Shown here one piece after another: positions 9,071-17,712 of a stretch of DNA of 64,000 bases. Both the position numbers and the translations under genes were made by a program. This DNA is from Gammaproteobacteria bacterium UBA2675 (lineage in GTDB: Bacteria > Pseudomonadota > Gammaproteobacteria > Pseudomonadales > Pseudohongiellaceae), in assembly GCA_002354805.1 (NCBI GenBank), contig DEMH01000012.1:135269-199268 (forward strand), written 5' to 3'. The notes under the pieces were generated by a model. It was given only the letters and a program-made list of their open reading frames with translations. It did no database searches and was not told where the DNA came from. The stretch's first letter is position 1. The number at the start of each line of letters is the position of its first letter.

Positions 9071-9071
9071 T
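9066..9071 (+). promoter_or_regulatory. Possible -10 box for aroC
   Basis: A perfect TATAAT overlaps the prmB stop codon, 36 bases before the aroC start. No good -35 is seen at the proper spacing (TTCGTG at 18 bases is weak), so this is only a candidate internal promoter. Confidence 0.3.
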
Positions 9072-9106
9072 GCTCGCCTTTTTACTAGGTAATGGAAACC
9101 TGAGCA

Positions 9107-10192
9107 ATGGCCGGCAACACCCTGGGAAGTCTGTTTACTGTGACCAGTTTTGGCGAAAGCCATGGCCTGGCCCTGGGTTGCATCGTTGATGGCTGTCCGC
9201 CGGGCCTGGAGCTGTCTGCCGAGGATCTGCAGCGCGATCTCGATCGCCGCAAACCGGGTCAATCGCGTTTCACAACGCAGCGCAGAGAGGCCGATGAGGT
9301 CAAAATTCTGTCGGGCGTGTTCGAGGGCAGGACCACTGGTACACCCATTGGTCTGCTGATTGAAAACACCGATCAGCGCTCAAAAGATTACAGTAAAATC
9401 AAAGATATATTCCGGCCTGCTCATGCTGATTATACCTATCAGCAGAAGTACGGCATGCGTGACTATCGCGGTGGTGGCCGCTCCTCGGCGCGGGAAACCG
9501 CGATGCGCGTGGCAGCCGGAGCGATAGCCAAAAAGTATTTGCAGCAGCACTGCGGTGTGCAGGTGCGTGCCTATCTAAGTCAGCTCGGTCCCATCAAGGC
9601 AGAGACCCTGGACTGGGATCAGGTCGAACAGAATGCATTCTTCTGTCCGGATGCCAGCAAGGTGGCGGAGATGGAAGCTTACATGTCGGCGCTGAACAAG
9701 GAAGGCAACTCCATTGGTGCACGCATCTCCGTGGTTGCCAGCGGCGTGCCGGTAGGCCTGGGTGAACCGGTTTTCGATCGACTGGATGCGGACATCGCAC
9801 ATGCGCTGATGAGCATTAATGCCGTCAAGGGCATAGAGATCGGTGCCGGCTTTGAATCGGTCACCCAGAAGGGCACTGAGCATCGTGACGAGATGACGCC
9901 CGGCGGGTTTCTCTCCAACAACGCTGGCGGAGTGCTGGGCGGTATCTCCAGCGGGCAGGACATTGTCGCGCATATTGCGTTGAAACCAACGTCCAGCCTG
10001 CGTTTGCCGGGCCGCTCCATTGACGTGGATGGCAACGAAGTCGAGGTGGTGACGACCGGCAGGCACGACCCCTGTGTGGGAATCCGCGCGGTGCCCATCG
10101 CCGAGGCCATGCTGGCCATCGTGTTGATGGACCACCTGATGCGGCATCGTGCACAGAATGCCGATGTGCGTTGCGCGACTCCAAAAATTTAG
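9107..10192 (+). CDS. aroC: Chorismate synthase
   Basis: Last step of the shikimate pathway; makes chorismate from 5-enolpyruvylshikimate 3-phosphate using reduced FMN. The N-terminal signature GNTLGSLFTVTSFGESHG, the RPAHADYTYQQKYG segment, GGGRSSARETAMRVAAGAIA and RHDPCVG near the end are all intact. 361 residues is the usual length. It supplies chorismate to the trp genes encoded 7-9 kb downstream in the same window. Confidence 0.98.
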   Translation: MAGNTLGSLFTVTSFGESHGLALGCIVDGCPPGLELSAEDLQRDLDRRKPGQSRFTTQRREADEVKILSGVFEGRTTGTPIGLLIENTDQRSKDYSKIKDIFRPAHADYTYQQKYGMRDYRGGGRSSARETAMRVAAGAIAKKYLQQHCGVQVRAYLSQLGPIKAETLDWDQVEQNAFFCPDASKVAEMEAYMSALNKEGNSIGARISVVASGVPVGLGEPVFDRLDADIAHALMSINAVKGIEIGAGFESVTQKGTEHRDEMTPGGFLSNNAGGVLGGISSGQDIVAHIALKPTSSLRLPGRSIDVDGNEVEVVTTGRHDPCVGIRAVPIAEAMLAIVLMDHLMRHRAQNADVRCATPKI

Positions 10193-10265
10193 TAATTTCA
10201 TATGATTGTAGGCAGATCTTAACAAGGCTTCCTGAACCGGGAAGCATGCAAGGCGGGAATGATTC

Positions 10266-11696
10266 ATGGCTGGAAAAACTCTGTACGACAAGCTCTGGGA
10301 TTCGCACCTGGTCAAGCAGCGCGATGATGGCACGGCGCTGATCTATATCGACCGGCAACTGATACACGAAGTCACCTCACCGCAGGCCTTCGAAGGGCTG
10401 CGCCTGGCAGGCCGCAAACCCTGGCGTGCCGACGCCAATCTGGCAACGCCGGATCACAATATCCCGACCACCAAGGCGGAACGCAGCCGTGGTCTGGAAG
10501 GCATCATCGATCCGGTATCGCGTATCCAGGTAAAAACCCTGGACGCCAATTGTCTGGAGTTTGGTATTACCGAACTGGACATGAACGATATCCGACAGGG
10601 CATTGTGCACGTTGTGGGCCCGGAGCAGGGTGCAACCCTGCCTGGCATGACCATTGTCTGTGGTGATTCGCACACCTCAACGCACGGCGCGCTGGGTGCA
10701 CTGGCACACGGTATCGGGACCTCGGAAGTCGAGCACGTCATGGCAACCCAGTGTCTGATACAGCGCAAAATGAAGAACATGCTGATCCGTGTTGACGGTC
10801 AGCTCAACCCGGGTGTGACTGCCAAAGATATCGTGCTGGCCATCATTGGCGAAATTGGCACGGCCGGTGGCACGGGATACACCATTGAGTTTGGTGGCGA
10901 AGCGATTCAGTCACTGAGCATGGAAGGCCGCATGACAGTCTGCAACATGGCTATCGAAGCGGGTGCGCGTGCCGGTCTGATCGCGGTTGATGAGACCACC
11001 GTCAACTACATCAAGGGACGTCCGTTTGCCCCGCAGGGTGAGATGTTTGATCGTGCCGCCGACTACTGGCGCACGCTGGTCAGTGATGCTGATGCGCACT
11101 TTGACCGTGTGGTGGTGCTGGACGCTGCCGACATCATCCCTCAGGTCACCTGGGGAACCTCACCCGAGATGGTTGCCCCTGTTACTGGCGAGGTGCCAGA
11201 CCCGGATCTGGAAACAGACAGCTCACGTGCCAGCAATATTCGCCAGGCGCTGAAGTACATGGGTCTGAAGCCGCGCACACCGATTCGTGATATCAAGCTG
11301 GAGTACGTGTTTATTGGCTCCTGCACCAACTCGCGTATCGAAGATCTGCGCGCTGCGGCGGCTGTGGTCAAAGGCCGCAAAGTCGCCAGCAACATCGAGC
11401 TGGCAATGGTTGTGCCGGGCTCTGGTCTGGTCAAGCAGCAGGCCGAAGCGGAAGGCCTGGACAAGATTTTCATCGAAGCGGGTCTTGAGTGGCGCGAGCC
11501 GGGCTGTTCCATGTGTCTGGCCATGAACGCCGACCAGCTGCCTGCTGGCAAACATTGCGCGTCTACCTCCAACCGTAACTTCGAAGGTCGTCAGGGCTTC
11601 GGTGGACGAACCCACCTGGTCAGCCCGGCGATGGCGGCTGCGGCGGCCATCCACGGCCATTTTGTCGACGTGCGTGATATTCTGCTGGAGCACTGA
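10266..11696 (+). CDS. leuC: 3-isopropylmalate dehydratase large subunit
   Basis: Aconitase-family subunit that isomerises 2- and 3-isopropylmalate in leucine synthesis. Motifs: VCGDSHTSTHGALGALA, and the [4Fe-4S] ligands in FIGSCTNSR and the later EPGCSMCLAMN. 476 residues is normal. leuD follows after two bases, so the two subunits are co-translated. The 73 bases before the start hold a 6-bp hairpin (GCTTCC at 10227-10232 with GGAAGC at 10240-10245), possibly a weak terminator or leader structure; no leucine-rich leader peptide is visible. Confidence 0.98.
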   Translation: MAGKTLYDKLWDSHLVKQRDDGTALIYIDRQLIHEVTSPQAFEGLRLAGRKPWRADANLATPDHNIPTTKAERSRGLEGIIDPVSRIQVKTLDANCLEFGITELDMNDIRQGIVHVVGPEQGATLPGMTIVCGDSHTSTHGALGALAHGIGTSEVEHVMATQCLIQRKMKNMLIRVDGQLNPGVTAKDIVLAIIGEIGTAGGTGYTIEFGGEAIQSLSMEGRMTVCNMAIEAGARAGLIAVDETTVNYIKGRPFAPQGEMFDRAADYWRTLVSDADAHFDRVVVLDAADIIPQVTWGTSPEMVAPVTGEVPDPDLETDSSRASNIRQALKYMGLKPRTPIRDIKLEYVFIGSCTNSRIEDLRAAAAVVKGRKVASNIELAMVVPGSGLVKQQAEAEGLDKIFIEAGLEWREPGCSMCLAMNADQLPAGKHCASTSNRNFEGRQGFGGRTHLVSPAMAAAAAIHGHFVDVRDILLEH

Positions 11697-11698
11697 TC

Positions 11699-12352
11699 AT
11701 GAGAGCATTTACTGTACACACCGGATTGGCGATGCCGCTGGATCGGGCCAACGTAGACACTGACTTCATCATCCCGAAGCAGTTTCTGAAGTCCATCAAG
11801 CGCAGCGGTTTTGGTATCAACCTGTTTGACGAACACCGCTACCTGGACAAAGGCGAACCTGATGCGGACAACAGCAAGCGTCCGATCAACCATGACTTTG
11901 TGCTGAACCAGCCGCGCTACAAGGGTGCCAGCGTGCTGCTGGCCCGCGACAATTTTGGCTGCGGATCAAGTCGCGAACATGCTCCATGGGCGCTTGACGA
12001 CTATGGATTTCGCGTGCTGATTGCACCCAGTTTTGCCGATATATTTTTCAATAATTGCTTTAAGAATGGCATATTACCTATTGTTTTAGATAAACAAACT
12101 GTCGATCAACTGTTCAAGGAAGTTGAGGCCAATGAAGGTTACCAACTGACGGTTGATCTGCCTGCGCAAACCATCACCAAGCCTGATGGCAGCACCATCA
12201 GTTTTGAAGTTGATGCGTTTCGCAAGCACTGCCTGCTGAATGGTCTGGATGATATCGGGCTGACGCTGGAAGATGCAGACGCCATCAGCGCGTTTGAATC
12301 CCAGTGGCGCGAGAAATCGCCCTGGTACTTTGGTACGCCAGCCAAGTCCTGA
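11699..12352 (+). CDS. leuD: 3-isopropylmalate dehydratase small subunit
   Basis: Swivel-domain partner of LeuC. Conserved blocks: NVDTDFIIPKQFLKSI, NFGCGSSREHAPWAL and FADIFFNNCFKNGILPI. 217 residues is typical of the proteobacterial form. One odd patch (about 12040-12105) is AT-rich and uses codons rare elsewhere here (two ATA, two TTA, CCT), although the encoded residues are the conserved ones. leuB, which follows leuD in many relatives, is absent; asd comes next. Confidence 0.97.
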   Translation: MRAFTVHTGLAMPLDRANVDTDFIIPKQFLKSIKRSGFGINLFDEHRYLDKGEPDADNSKRPINHDFVLNQPRYKGASVLLARDNFGCGSSREHAPWALDDYGFRVLIAPSFADIFFNNCFKNGILPIVLDKQTVDQLFKEVEANEGYQLTVDLPAQTITKPDGSTISFEVDAFRKHCLLNGLDDIGLTLEDADAISAFESQWREKSPWYFGTPAKS

Positions 12353-12449
12353 GCGTACAAGTGACAGCCAAAGTGCCAGCCGCTGACAGCTGGCACTCAG
12401 GCAAACGCAGACCTGACAGCAATGATCCTCACCACCTAAGGGAGATGAT

Positions 12450-13469
12450 ATGAAAAAGTTCAATGTGGCCGTGGTCGGAGCCACTGGCGCCGTAGGCGAA
12501 ACTCTGATCAGCATTCTGGAAGAGCGTAATTTTCCGGTAAACGAACTGTTTCCGTTGGCCAGTGAGCGCTCTGCGGGCAGCACCGTCATGTTCCATGGCA
12601 AGCCTGTGACAGTTCAGAACCTGGCCGAGTTTGATTTCAGCAAGGCGGATATTGGCCTGTTCTCGGCTGGCGGCAGTATCTCCGAAGTCTATGCCCCCAA
12701 GGCAGGCGCAGCAGGCTGTATCGTGATCGATAATACCTCGCAGTTCCGTTACGACGACGACATTCCTTTGGTGGTACCGGAAGTCAATCCGGAGGCAATC
12801 GCGAACTACACCAACCGCAATATCATTGCCAACCCGAACTGCTCCACCATTCAGATGCTGGTGGCATTAAAGCCGATTCACGATAAAGTGGGCATTACCC
12901 GTATCAACGTGTCGACCTATCAGGCAGTTTCCGGTACTGGCAAAGAAGCCATCGAAGAGCTGGCGGCCCAGACCGCTGCGCTGCTGAATGGCAAAGAAGC
13001 CGAATGCAATGTGTATCCAAAGCAGATCGCCTTCAACGCGCTGCCGCACATCGATGTGTTCCTGGAAAACGGCTACACCAAAGAAGAAATGAAGATGTCT
13101 TGGGAAACCAAAAAGATCCTCGACAAATGCGTTGAAGTGAACGCAACCTGCGTCCGCGTTCCCGTGTTCTTCAGCCATTCCGAAGCCGTGCATCTGGAGA
13201 CTCGCGAGCCCATTACTGTCGAGGAAGTGCGTGAACTGATCAGCAAGGCACCTGGCGCCAAACTGATGGATGAGCGCAAGGATGGTGGTTACCCGACAGC
13301 GGTAGGCGACTCAGCCGGCAAGGACGAAGTTCTGGTCGGTCGCATCCGCAAAGATATCTCACACCCTAACGGTATCGATCTGTGGGTGGTGGGTGACAAT
13401 GTCCGCAAAGGCGCGGCACTGAACTCCATCCAGATTGCTGAAGTGTTGATAAAAGACTATTTATCATAA
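12450..13469 (+). CDS. asd: Aspartate-semialdehyde dehydrogenase
   Basis: Reduces aspartyl phosphate to aspartate semialdehyde, the branch point to lysine/diaminopimelate, threonine and methionine. VVGATGAVGETLI is the NADP motif, Cys in NPNCSTIQMLV is the catalytic nucleophile, and HSEAVHLE carries the active-site histidine. The 339-residue form is the short type, not the 370-residue E. coli type. A good ribosome binding site (AAGGGAGATG) precedes the ATG. fimV follows after 42 bases. Confidence 0.97.
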   Translation: MKKFNVAVVGATGAVGETLISILEERNFPVNELFPLASERSAGSTVMFHGKPVTVQNLAEFDFSKADIGLFSAGGSISEVYAPKAGAAGCIVIDNTSQFRYDDDIPLVVPEVNPEAIANYTNRNIIANPNCSTIQMLVALKPIHDKVGITRINVSTYQAVSGTGKEAIEELAAQTAALLNGKEAECNVYPKQIAFNALPHIDVFLENGYTKEEMKMSWETKKILDKCVEVNATCVRVPVFFSHSEAVHLETREPITVEEVRELISKAPGAKLMDERKDGGYPTAVGDSAGKDEVLVGRIRKDISHPNGIDLWVVGDNVRKGAALNSIQIAEVLIKDYLS

Positions 13470-13511
13470 ATACTTGAGCCTGTTTCTCAGCACGCTGTCG
13501 AAAAGGATGCA

Positions 13512-15995
13512 ATGATGGTAAAACGGCTGCTCCCACTAATTACCGCGCTGGCACTGCTGGCAGGCGGGCGGGCGGCAGCCGTTGAGCTGGGTGATCTGAC
13601 ACTGACCAGTAACAGTGACGAACCGCTGGTCGCCACCATCAGTCTGCTGGATGTAGAAGGTCTGGATGCAGAGGCCATCCGGGTCATGGTGGCGGAATCC
13701 GAGGATTTCGAACGTCTGTCCCTGGAACGCGACCCGGTCCTGGACAATCTTCAGTTTGATGTCAATCTTAACGCTGCTGGCGGACCAATCGTCACGCTGA
13801 GCGCTCCCGTTACGATTGACGAACCCTTCATCAGCCTCCTGCTGGACACCCGCTGGCCCAGCGGTCGTGTGCTGACCGAATATACCCTGCGACTGGAAGC
13901 TCCGGCGTTCACCGCCCAGACCGGCAATATTTCCGAGTTTTCGCCAGTACGTTCAGTAGTGCTGGATGTGCCGGAAGAGGAGCCACAAGCTCCCGTTGAA
14001 GACTCCGCGGAGCTGGCCGAAACCGCTCCGGCGCAAACCCTTGCTGAGACATCAGGCACCGTCGAGACCGCCGCTACTGCCGATGCAGTCGCACAGCCAG
14101 AAGAGCCGAGCTCTGCCAATAACGTAAGCCCAGAACCAGCGACACCAGCGTCGAACTCGGCCAGTACACCTGATCCGGAACTGCTGGCCAATGCCAGCAC
14201 GCTGACAGTCAATTCTGGCGATACCTTGTGGGAGCTGGCACTGCGGGCGCGTCCTGACAGTTCTGTCAGTGTGCAACAGACCATGCTGGCGCTGCAGCGA
14301 CTGAATCCGGAAGCCTTCATCGGCGGAAATATCAATCAGGTGCAACGTGGCGCCGTACTGCGCGTGCCCGAGCTGGACGAGATACGTCGTCTTGCCAATG
14401 CCGAGGCGGTGCAGGAAGTTCAGCGCCAGAACCAGGCGTTTGCCAACCGGGGCACCACGCCTCAGCCGACGCAGCCGGCTACGTCAACGGCCAGTGGCAG
14501 CACCAATCAGGGTGAACTGCGCGTGGTCGCTGTCGAAGAGGATGAAGAGTCCGACGACCAACCTGACACCAGTGCCGCCGGAAACCAGGATGCTGAGCGG
14601 GAACGTCGTCTGAATGAGCTGGAAGATCGACTCGCCGTTCGTCAGGAAGAGCTTGACGAGCTGGACTCAGAGAATCGCGAGCTGAACGCGCGCCTGGACA
14701 TGCTGCAGCAACAGATTGCCTCAGCCCAGGAGATCATTCGCCTGCGCGACCTGGAACTGGCGCAATTACAGGAGTCACTGGCCGATCAGGACTCTGCACG
14801 AGCCGATCAGGCGGAGCAGCCGGATACGGTTGTCACCATGGCGCCAGAAGGCGGACCGGTTCAGCAGTTCCTTAATATGATGATCAGCAACACCTGGTTA
14901 CTGTTGAGTCTGCTGGCGGCACTGGTGCTGTCGATTGTGGCCTTCCTGGTATGGCGCAACCGGGCCGCAAGGGCGGCTGAGCAGGAATCACAGCGCAGCA
15001 ATGACGAGATGAAGCTGGGCGATGAGGATTCTGATGAATTGCTGTTTGCCGGTGTCGCTGCCGCGGCAGCCGAGGCGGATGCCAGTCGGCAGGCCGACTC
15101 AGTTGTTGAAGCTGATGGCGAAGCGGCAGCCGAACAGGAAGACAGCGATGATGATGACGATGGTGTTGTCTACACGCCCAGTACCGCCGCGGCAGCCATG
15201 GCGCAGGCCGAGGAAGAGGCAGAGTCAGAACAGAAGGATGCAGAAGAGGATGACAGCGAGACGTGGCAGTCTGCCGAAGACGACACTGAAGAGCCGATGG
15301 TGTTTGATGACCAATCGGCACCTGAAGATGCCATCGCCCAGTCACAGAGTTCAGAGACCCAGGTTTTCAGTGGCGACGACCTCAGTGATGCGGACAGTGC
15401 CTGGGACGATACCGACGCGTCTGCCTATGACCTTGACGATGAATTCGACCTCAACCAGCCTGAGGAGTCGACAGTTGAGGCCGAGCCTGAGTCGCCGGCT
15501 GAGTCCGACTTCGAGTCAGAACTTGATGCTGAGATGGATTGGCCGGGTCAGGAGCGGGAGCAGGAACAGTCATTTGAGTCCGAACCAGAGCCTGTCGCTG
15601 AGCCAGAACCGGAACCTGTTATGGAGCCAGAGCCCGAACCAGAGCCTGAGCCCATCCCCGAGCCGGAGCCTGAAACAACTGCCATTGCAGATGATTACGA
15701 CCTCAGCGAGCCGGACGTAAAAGCTGATGCCAGCAGCTCCACCAGTACCGATGAGTTTGATGACCTGGCCTTCATACCCAGTGAAGAAATGACCGAAGAC
15801 GATGCGGCGGAGGATGAAGACGACTTCCCGCTGCTGTCGGACAGCGATGAAACTGCGACCAAGCTTGATCTGGCGCGTGCCTACATCGACATGGGTGACG
15901 AAGCGGGTGCCAGAGAAATTCTGGGTGAAGTGCTGGACGAGGGAACCGAGACCCAGCGCCAGGAAGCCCAGTCGTTGCTTGACCGTCTGGAATAA
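13512..15995 (+). CDS. fimV: FimV-family peptidoglycan-binding polar hub protein
   Basis: Large inner-membrane protein with a periplasmic N-terminus, involved in type IV pili, twitching and polar organisation in relatives. Order of parts: signal peptide (residues 1-23); conserved FimV N-domain (VELGDLTLTSNSDEPL); low-complexity linker; LysM domain (about 235-290, LTVNSGDTLWELALRARP); coiled coil (about 360-420); membrane helix (about 458-478); a very acidic cytoplasmic stretch with Glu-Pro repeats (near 695-720); and a C-terminal TPR-like FimV motif, TKLDLARAYIDMGD. The position between asd and truA matches Pseudomonas. The two adjacent ATG codons make the start uncertain by one residue. Confidence 0.95.
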   Translation: MMVKRLLPLITALALLAGGRAAAVELGDLTLTSNSDEPLVATISLLDVEGLDAEAIRVMVAESEDFERLSLERDPVLDNLQFDVNLNAAGGPIVTLSAPVTIDEPFISLLLDTRWPSGRVLTEYTLRLEAPAFTAQTGNISEFSPVRSVVLDVPEEEPQAPVEDSAELAETAPAQTLAETSGTVETAATADAVAQPEEPSSANNVSPEPATPASNSASTPDPELLANASTLTVNSGDTLWELALRARPDSSVSVQQTMLALQRLNPEAFIGGNINQVQRGAVLRVPELDEIRRLANAEAVQEVQRQNQAFANRGTTPQPTQPATSTASGSTNQGELRVVAVEEDEESDDQPDTSAAGNQDAERERRLNELEDRLAVRQEELDELDSENRELNARLDMLQQQIASAQEIIRLRDLELAQLQESLADQDSARADQAEQPDTVVTMAPEGGPVQQFLNMMISNTWLLLSLLAALVLSIVAFLVWRNRAARAAEQESQRSNDEMKLGDEDSDELLFAGVAAAAAEADASRQADSVVEADGEAAAEQEDSDDDDDGVVYTPSTAAAAMAQAEEEAESEQKDAEEDDSETWQSAEDDTEEPMVFDDQSAPEDAIAQSQSSETQVFSGDDLSDADSAWDDTDASAYDLDDEFDLNQPEESTVEAEPESPAESDFESELDAEMDWPGQEREQEQSFESEPEPVAEPEPEPVMEPEPEPEPEPIPEPEPETTAIADDYDLSEPDVKADASSSTSTDEFDDLAFIPSEEMTEDDAAEDEDDFPLLSDSDETATKLDLARAYIDMGDEAGAREILGEVLDEGTETQRQEAQSLLDRLE

Positions 15996-16010
15996 TCTGC
16001 AGGAACCGAA

Positions 16011-16802
16011 TTGACTACCCGCATTGCTCTGGGCGTTGAATATAATGGCGCCCGTTTTTCCGGCTGGCAGCGCCAGGCCTCACCACCACTGCCGACAGTC
16101 CAGGGCCAACTGGAAACGGCGCTGTCGCGTATCGCAAACCAGCAAGTGGCGATCAGCTGCGCCGGTCGCACCGACGCAGGTGTTCATGCCACAGGCCAGG
16201 TTATCCATTTCGATACGGCCATAGACCGGGGCGCCAAGGCCTGGGTAATGGGCACCAATACCCATCTGCCACCTGAGATTCGTGTGCAGTGGGCATCGCC
16301 GGTTGATGATAACTTTCATGCCCGTCATTCTGCCCGCAGTCGCCGCTATCGTTATGTCATCTATGATCAGCCAGTCAAACCAACTGTGCTGGTGGGTCAG
16401 CTGACACACGTTCGTCAGCCTCTGAATGTTGCGATGATGCATGAGGCGGCCCAGCATCTGCTGGGCGAACATGATTTCAGTTCGTTTCGGGGCTCTGGTT
16501 GTCAGGCCAATTCACCGTTCCGGGAGATTCGCTCAATCGCGGTTTACCGGCACAACCGTTTTATCATTGTTGAAGTCGAGGCCAACGCCTTTCTGCTGCA
16601 TATGGTTCGCAACATCACGGGTACACTGTTGCAGGTGGGCTTCGCCAGACAGCCCACAGACTGGGTGCGCGAAGTGCTGATGAGTCGGGATCGCAAGAAG
16701 GGTGGCGATACGGCGCGTCCCGATGGCCTGTTCCTGGTTCATGTTGGCTATCCCGATTATCCGGATCTGCCGCAGTTGCCGCTGGGGCCATGCTTTCTGT
16801 AG
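16011..16802 (+). CDS. truA: tRNA pseudouridine(38-40) synthase
   Basis: Isomerises uridines 38-40 in the anticodon arm of many tRNAs. The catalytic Asp55 lies in AGRTDAGVHATGQV, and the family pattern YNGARFSGWQRQ is at the N-terminus. Translation begins with TTG, six bases after AGGA; the next in-frame ATG codons are far too late. The usual fimV-truA-trpF order is kept. Confidence 0.97.
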   Translation: MTTRIALGVEYNGARFSGWQRQASPPLPTVQGQLETALSRIANQQVAISCAGRTDAGVHATGQVIHFDTAIDRGAKAWVMGTNTHLPPEIRVQWASPVDDNFHARHSARSRRYRYVIYDQPVKPTVLVGQLTHVRQPLNVAMMHEAAQHLLGEHDFSSFRGSGCQANSPFREIRSIAVYRHNRFIIVEVEANAFLLHMVRNITGTLLQVGFARQPTDWVREVLMSRDRKKGGDTARPDGLFLVHVGYPDYPDLPQLPLGPCFL

Positions 16803-17043
16803 ATCCTGTTTTTCAGCGCTGGCTGTAATTGCGTTTGAGCAAAATGTATACAGCAACATCCCATGAGCATTTTTCCCGTCGGCCCCGGTTATACTCACAC
16901 ATGAACGTGTGTTCTCTGGTAAAATCCAGGCCCTTGCCTTGTGTCGAAACAGAGCCTGATGCAATCCGGAAGGGCCTGAATGACGGCGCATGGCAGTGCC
17001 GAATTGCTCCCGGACAGACAACTGAACAACCCTCAGGATGAGC
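16803..17043 (+). promoter_or_regulatory. Leader region between truA and trpF with long-range inverted repeat
   Basis: A 241-base gap without a gene. CAGGCCCTT (16927-16935) pairs exactly with AAGGGCCTG (16970-16978) across a 34-base loop, and CACACATGAACGTGTG (16896-16911) forms a small hairpin. TATACT at 16890-16895 could be a -10 box but has no convincing -35. No short ORF with adjacent tryptophan codons is seen, so a classic trp attenuator is not supported. Confidence 0.35.
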
Positions 17044-17712
17044 ATGACATTGCGAACACGCGTAAAAATCTGCGGCATAACCCGTCCTCAGGATGCCGTG
17101 CGGGCCGCCAGACTGGGTGCGGATGCCCTGGGTCTGATGTTTTATGCAGGCAGCAAACGCGCCATTTCGCTGAGCCGGGCTGCCGAAATTCGCGCCGCAG
17201 TGCCAGCATTTGTGAGTGTCGTGGGTCTGTTTGTTAACCCGCAGCGTAAAGATGTTGAGTCCACCCTGCAGGCAGTTCATCTGGACTGTCTGCAATTTCA
17301 TGGCGATGAGGACCCTGCGTTCTGTGAGTCATTTGCCATGCCGTACATAAAGGTTGTGCGCGTGCCGGCAGAAGCTGACGACAGCGGCCACGAGAAGCTT
17401 CTGCAGCAGGTCGAAGAGCAGGCTGCGCAATTTTCCAGAGCCAGTGCCATATTGCTGGACACCTACGACCCGCAGCAGCGCGGCGGGACAGGTAAACAAT
17501 TTGACTGGACGCTGGCGCGGCGCTGTGTAGAGCAGCTTGCCGCACCGATAGTCCTGGCTGGGGGGCTGAGCGCTGACAATGCCGCCCGTGCCATCAACGA
17601 AGTTCGACCCTGGGCGCTGGATCTCAGCTCCGGGGTGGAAAGCGAGCCGGGTATCAAAGACCCGGATAAACTGCAGGCATTTTTTGAAGAGGTTAACCGT
17701 GTCCGTATCTGA
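17044..17712 (+). CDS. trpF: Phosphoribosylanthranilate isomerase
   Basis: Third step of tryptophan synthesis, an Amadori rearrangement in a TIM barrel. VKICGIT with the catalytic Cys is at the N-terminus, LQFHGDE in the middle, and LAGGLSADNAARAI near the end. Two in-frame ATGs exist (17038 and 17044); AGGA overlaps the first, so the second, with five bases of spacing, is preferred. The end overlaps trpB by 14 bases. Confidence 0.95.
   Translation: MTLRTRVKICGITRPQDAVRAARLGADALGLMFYAGSKRAISLSRAAEIRAAVPAFVSVVGLFVNPQRKDVESTLQAVHLDCLQFHGDEDPAFCESFAMPYIKVVRVPAEADDSGHEKLLQQVEEQAAQFSRASAILLDTYDPQQRGGTGKQFDWTLARRCVEQLAAPIVLAGGLSADNAARAINEVRPWALDLSSGVESEPGIKDPDKLQAFFEEVNRVRI

Noticed and set aside
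15541..15680. Glu-Pro repeats in fimV as a DNA-level repeat element
   Set aside because: They are part of the acidic linker typical of FimV proteins and keep the reading frame.
16803..17043. Classic trp attenuator with leader peptide
   Set aside because: No short ORF with consecutive Trp codons and no terminator T-run was found.
17579..17698. N-terminal extension of trpB
   Set aside because: The stretch lies within trpF and is not part of the TrpB family; the GTG at 17699 fits the family start.
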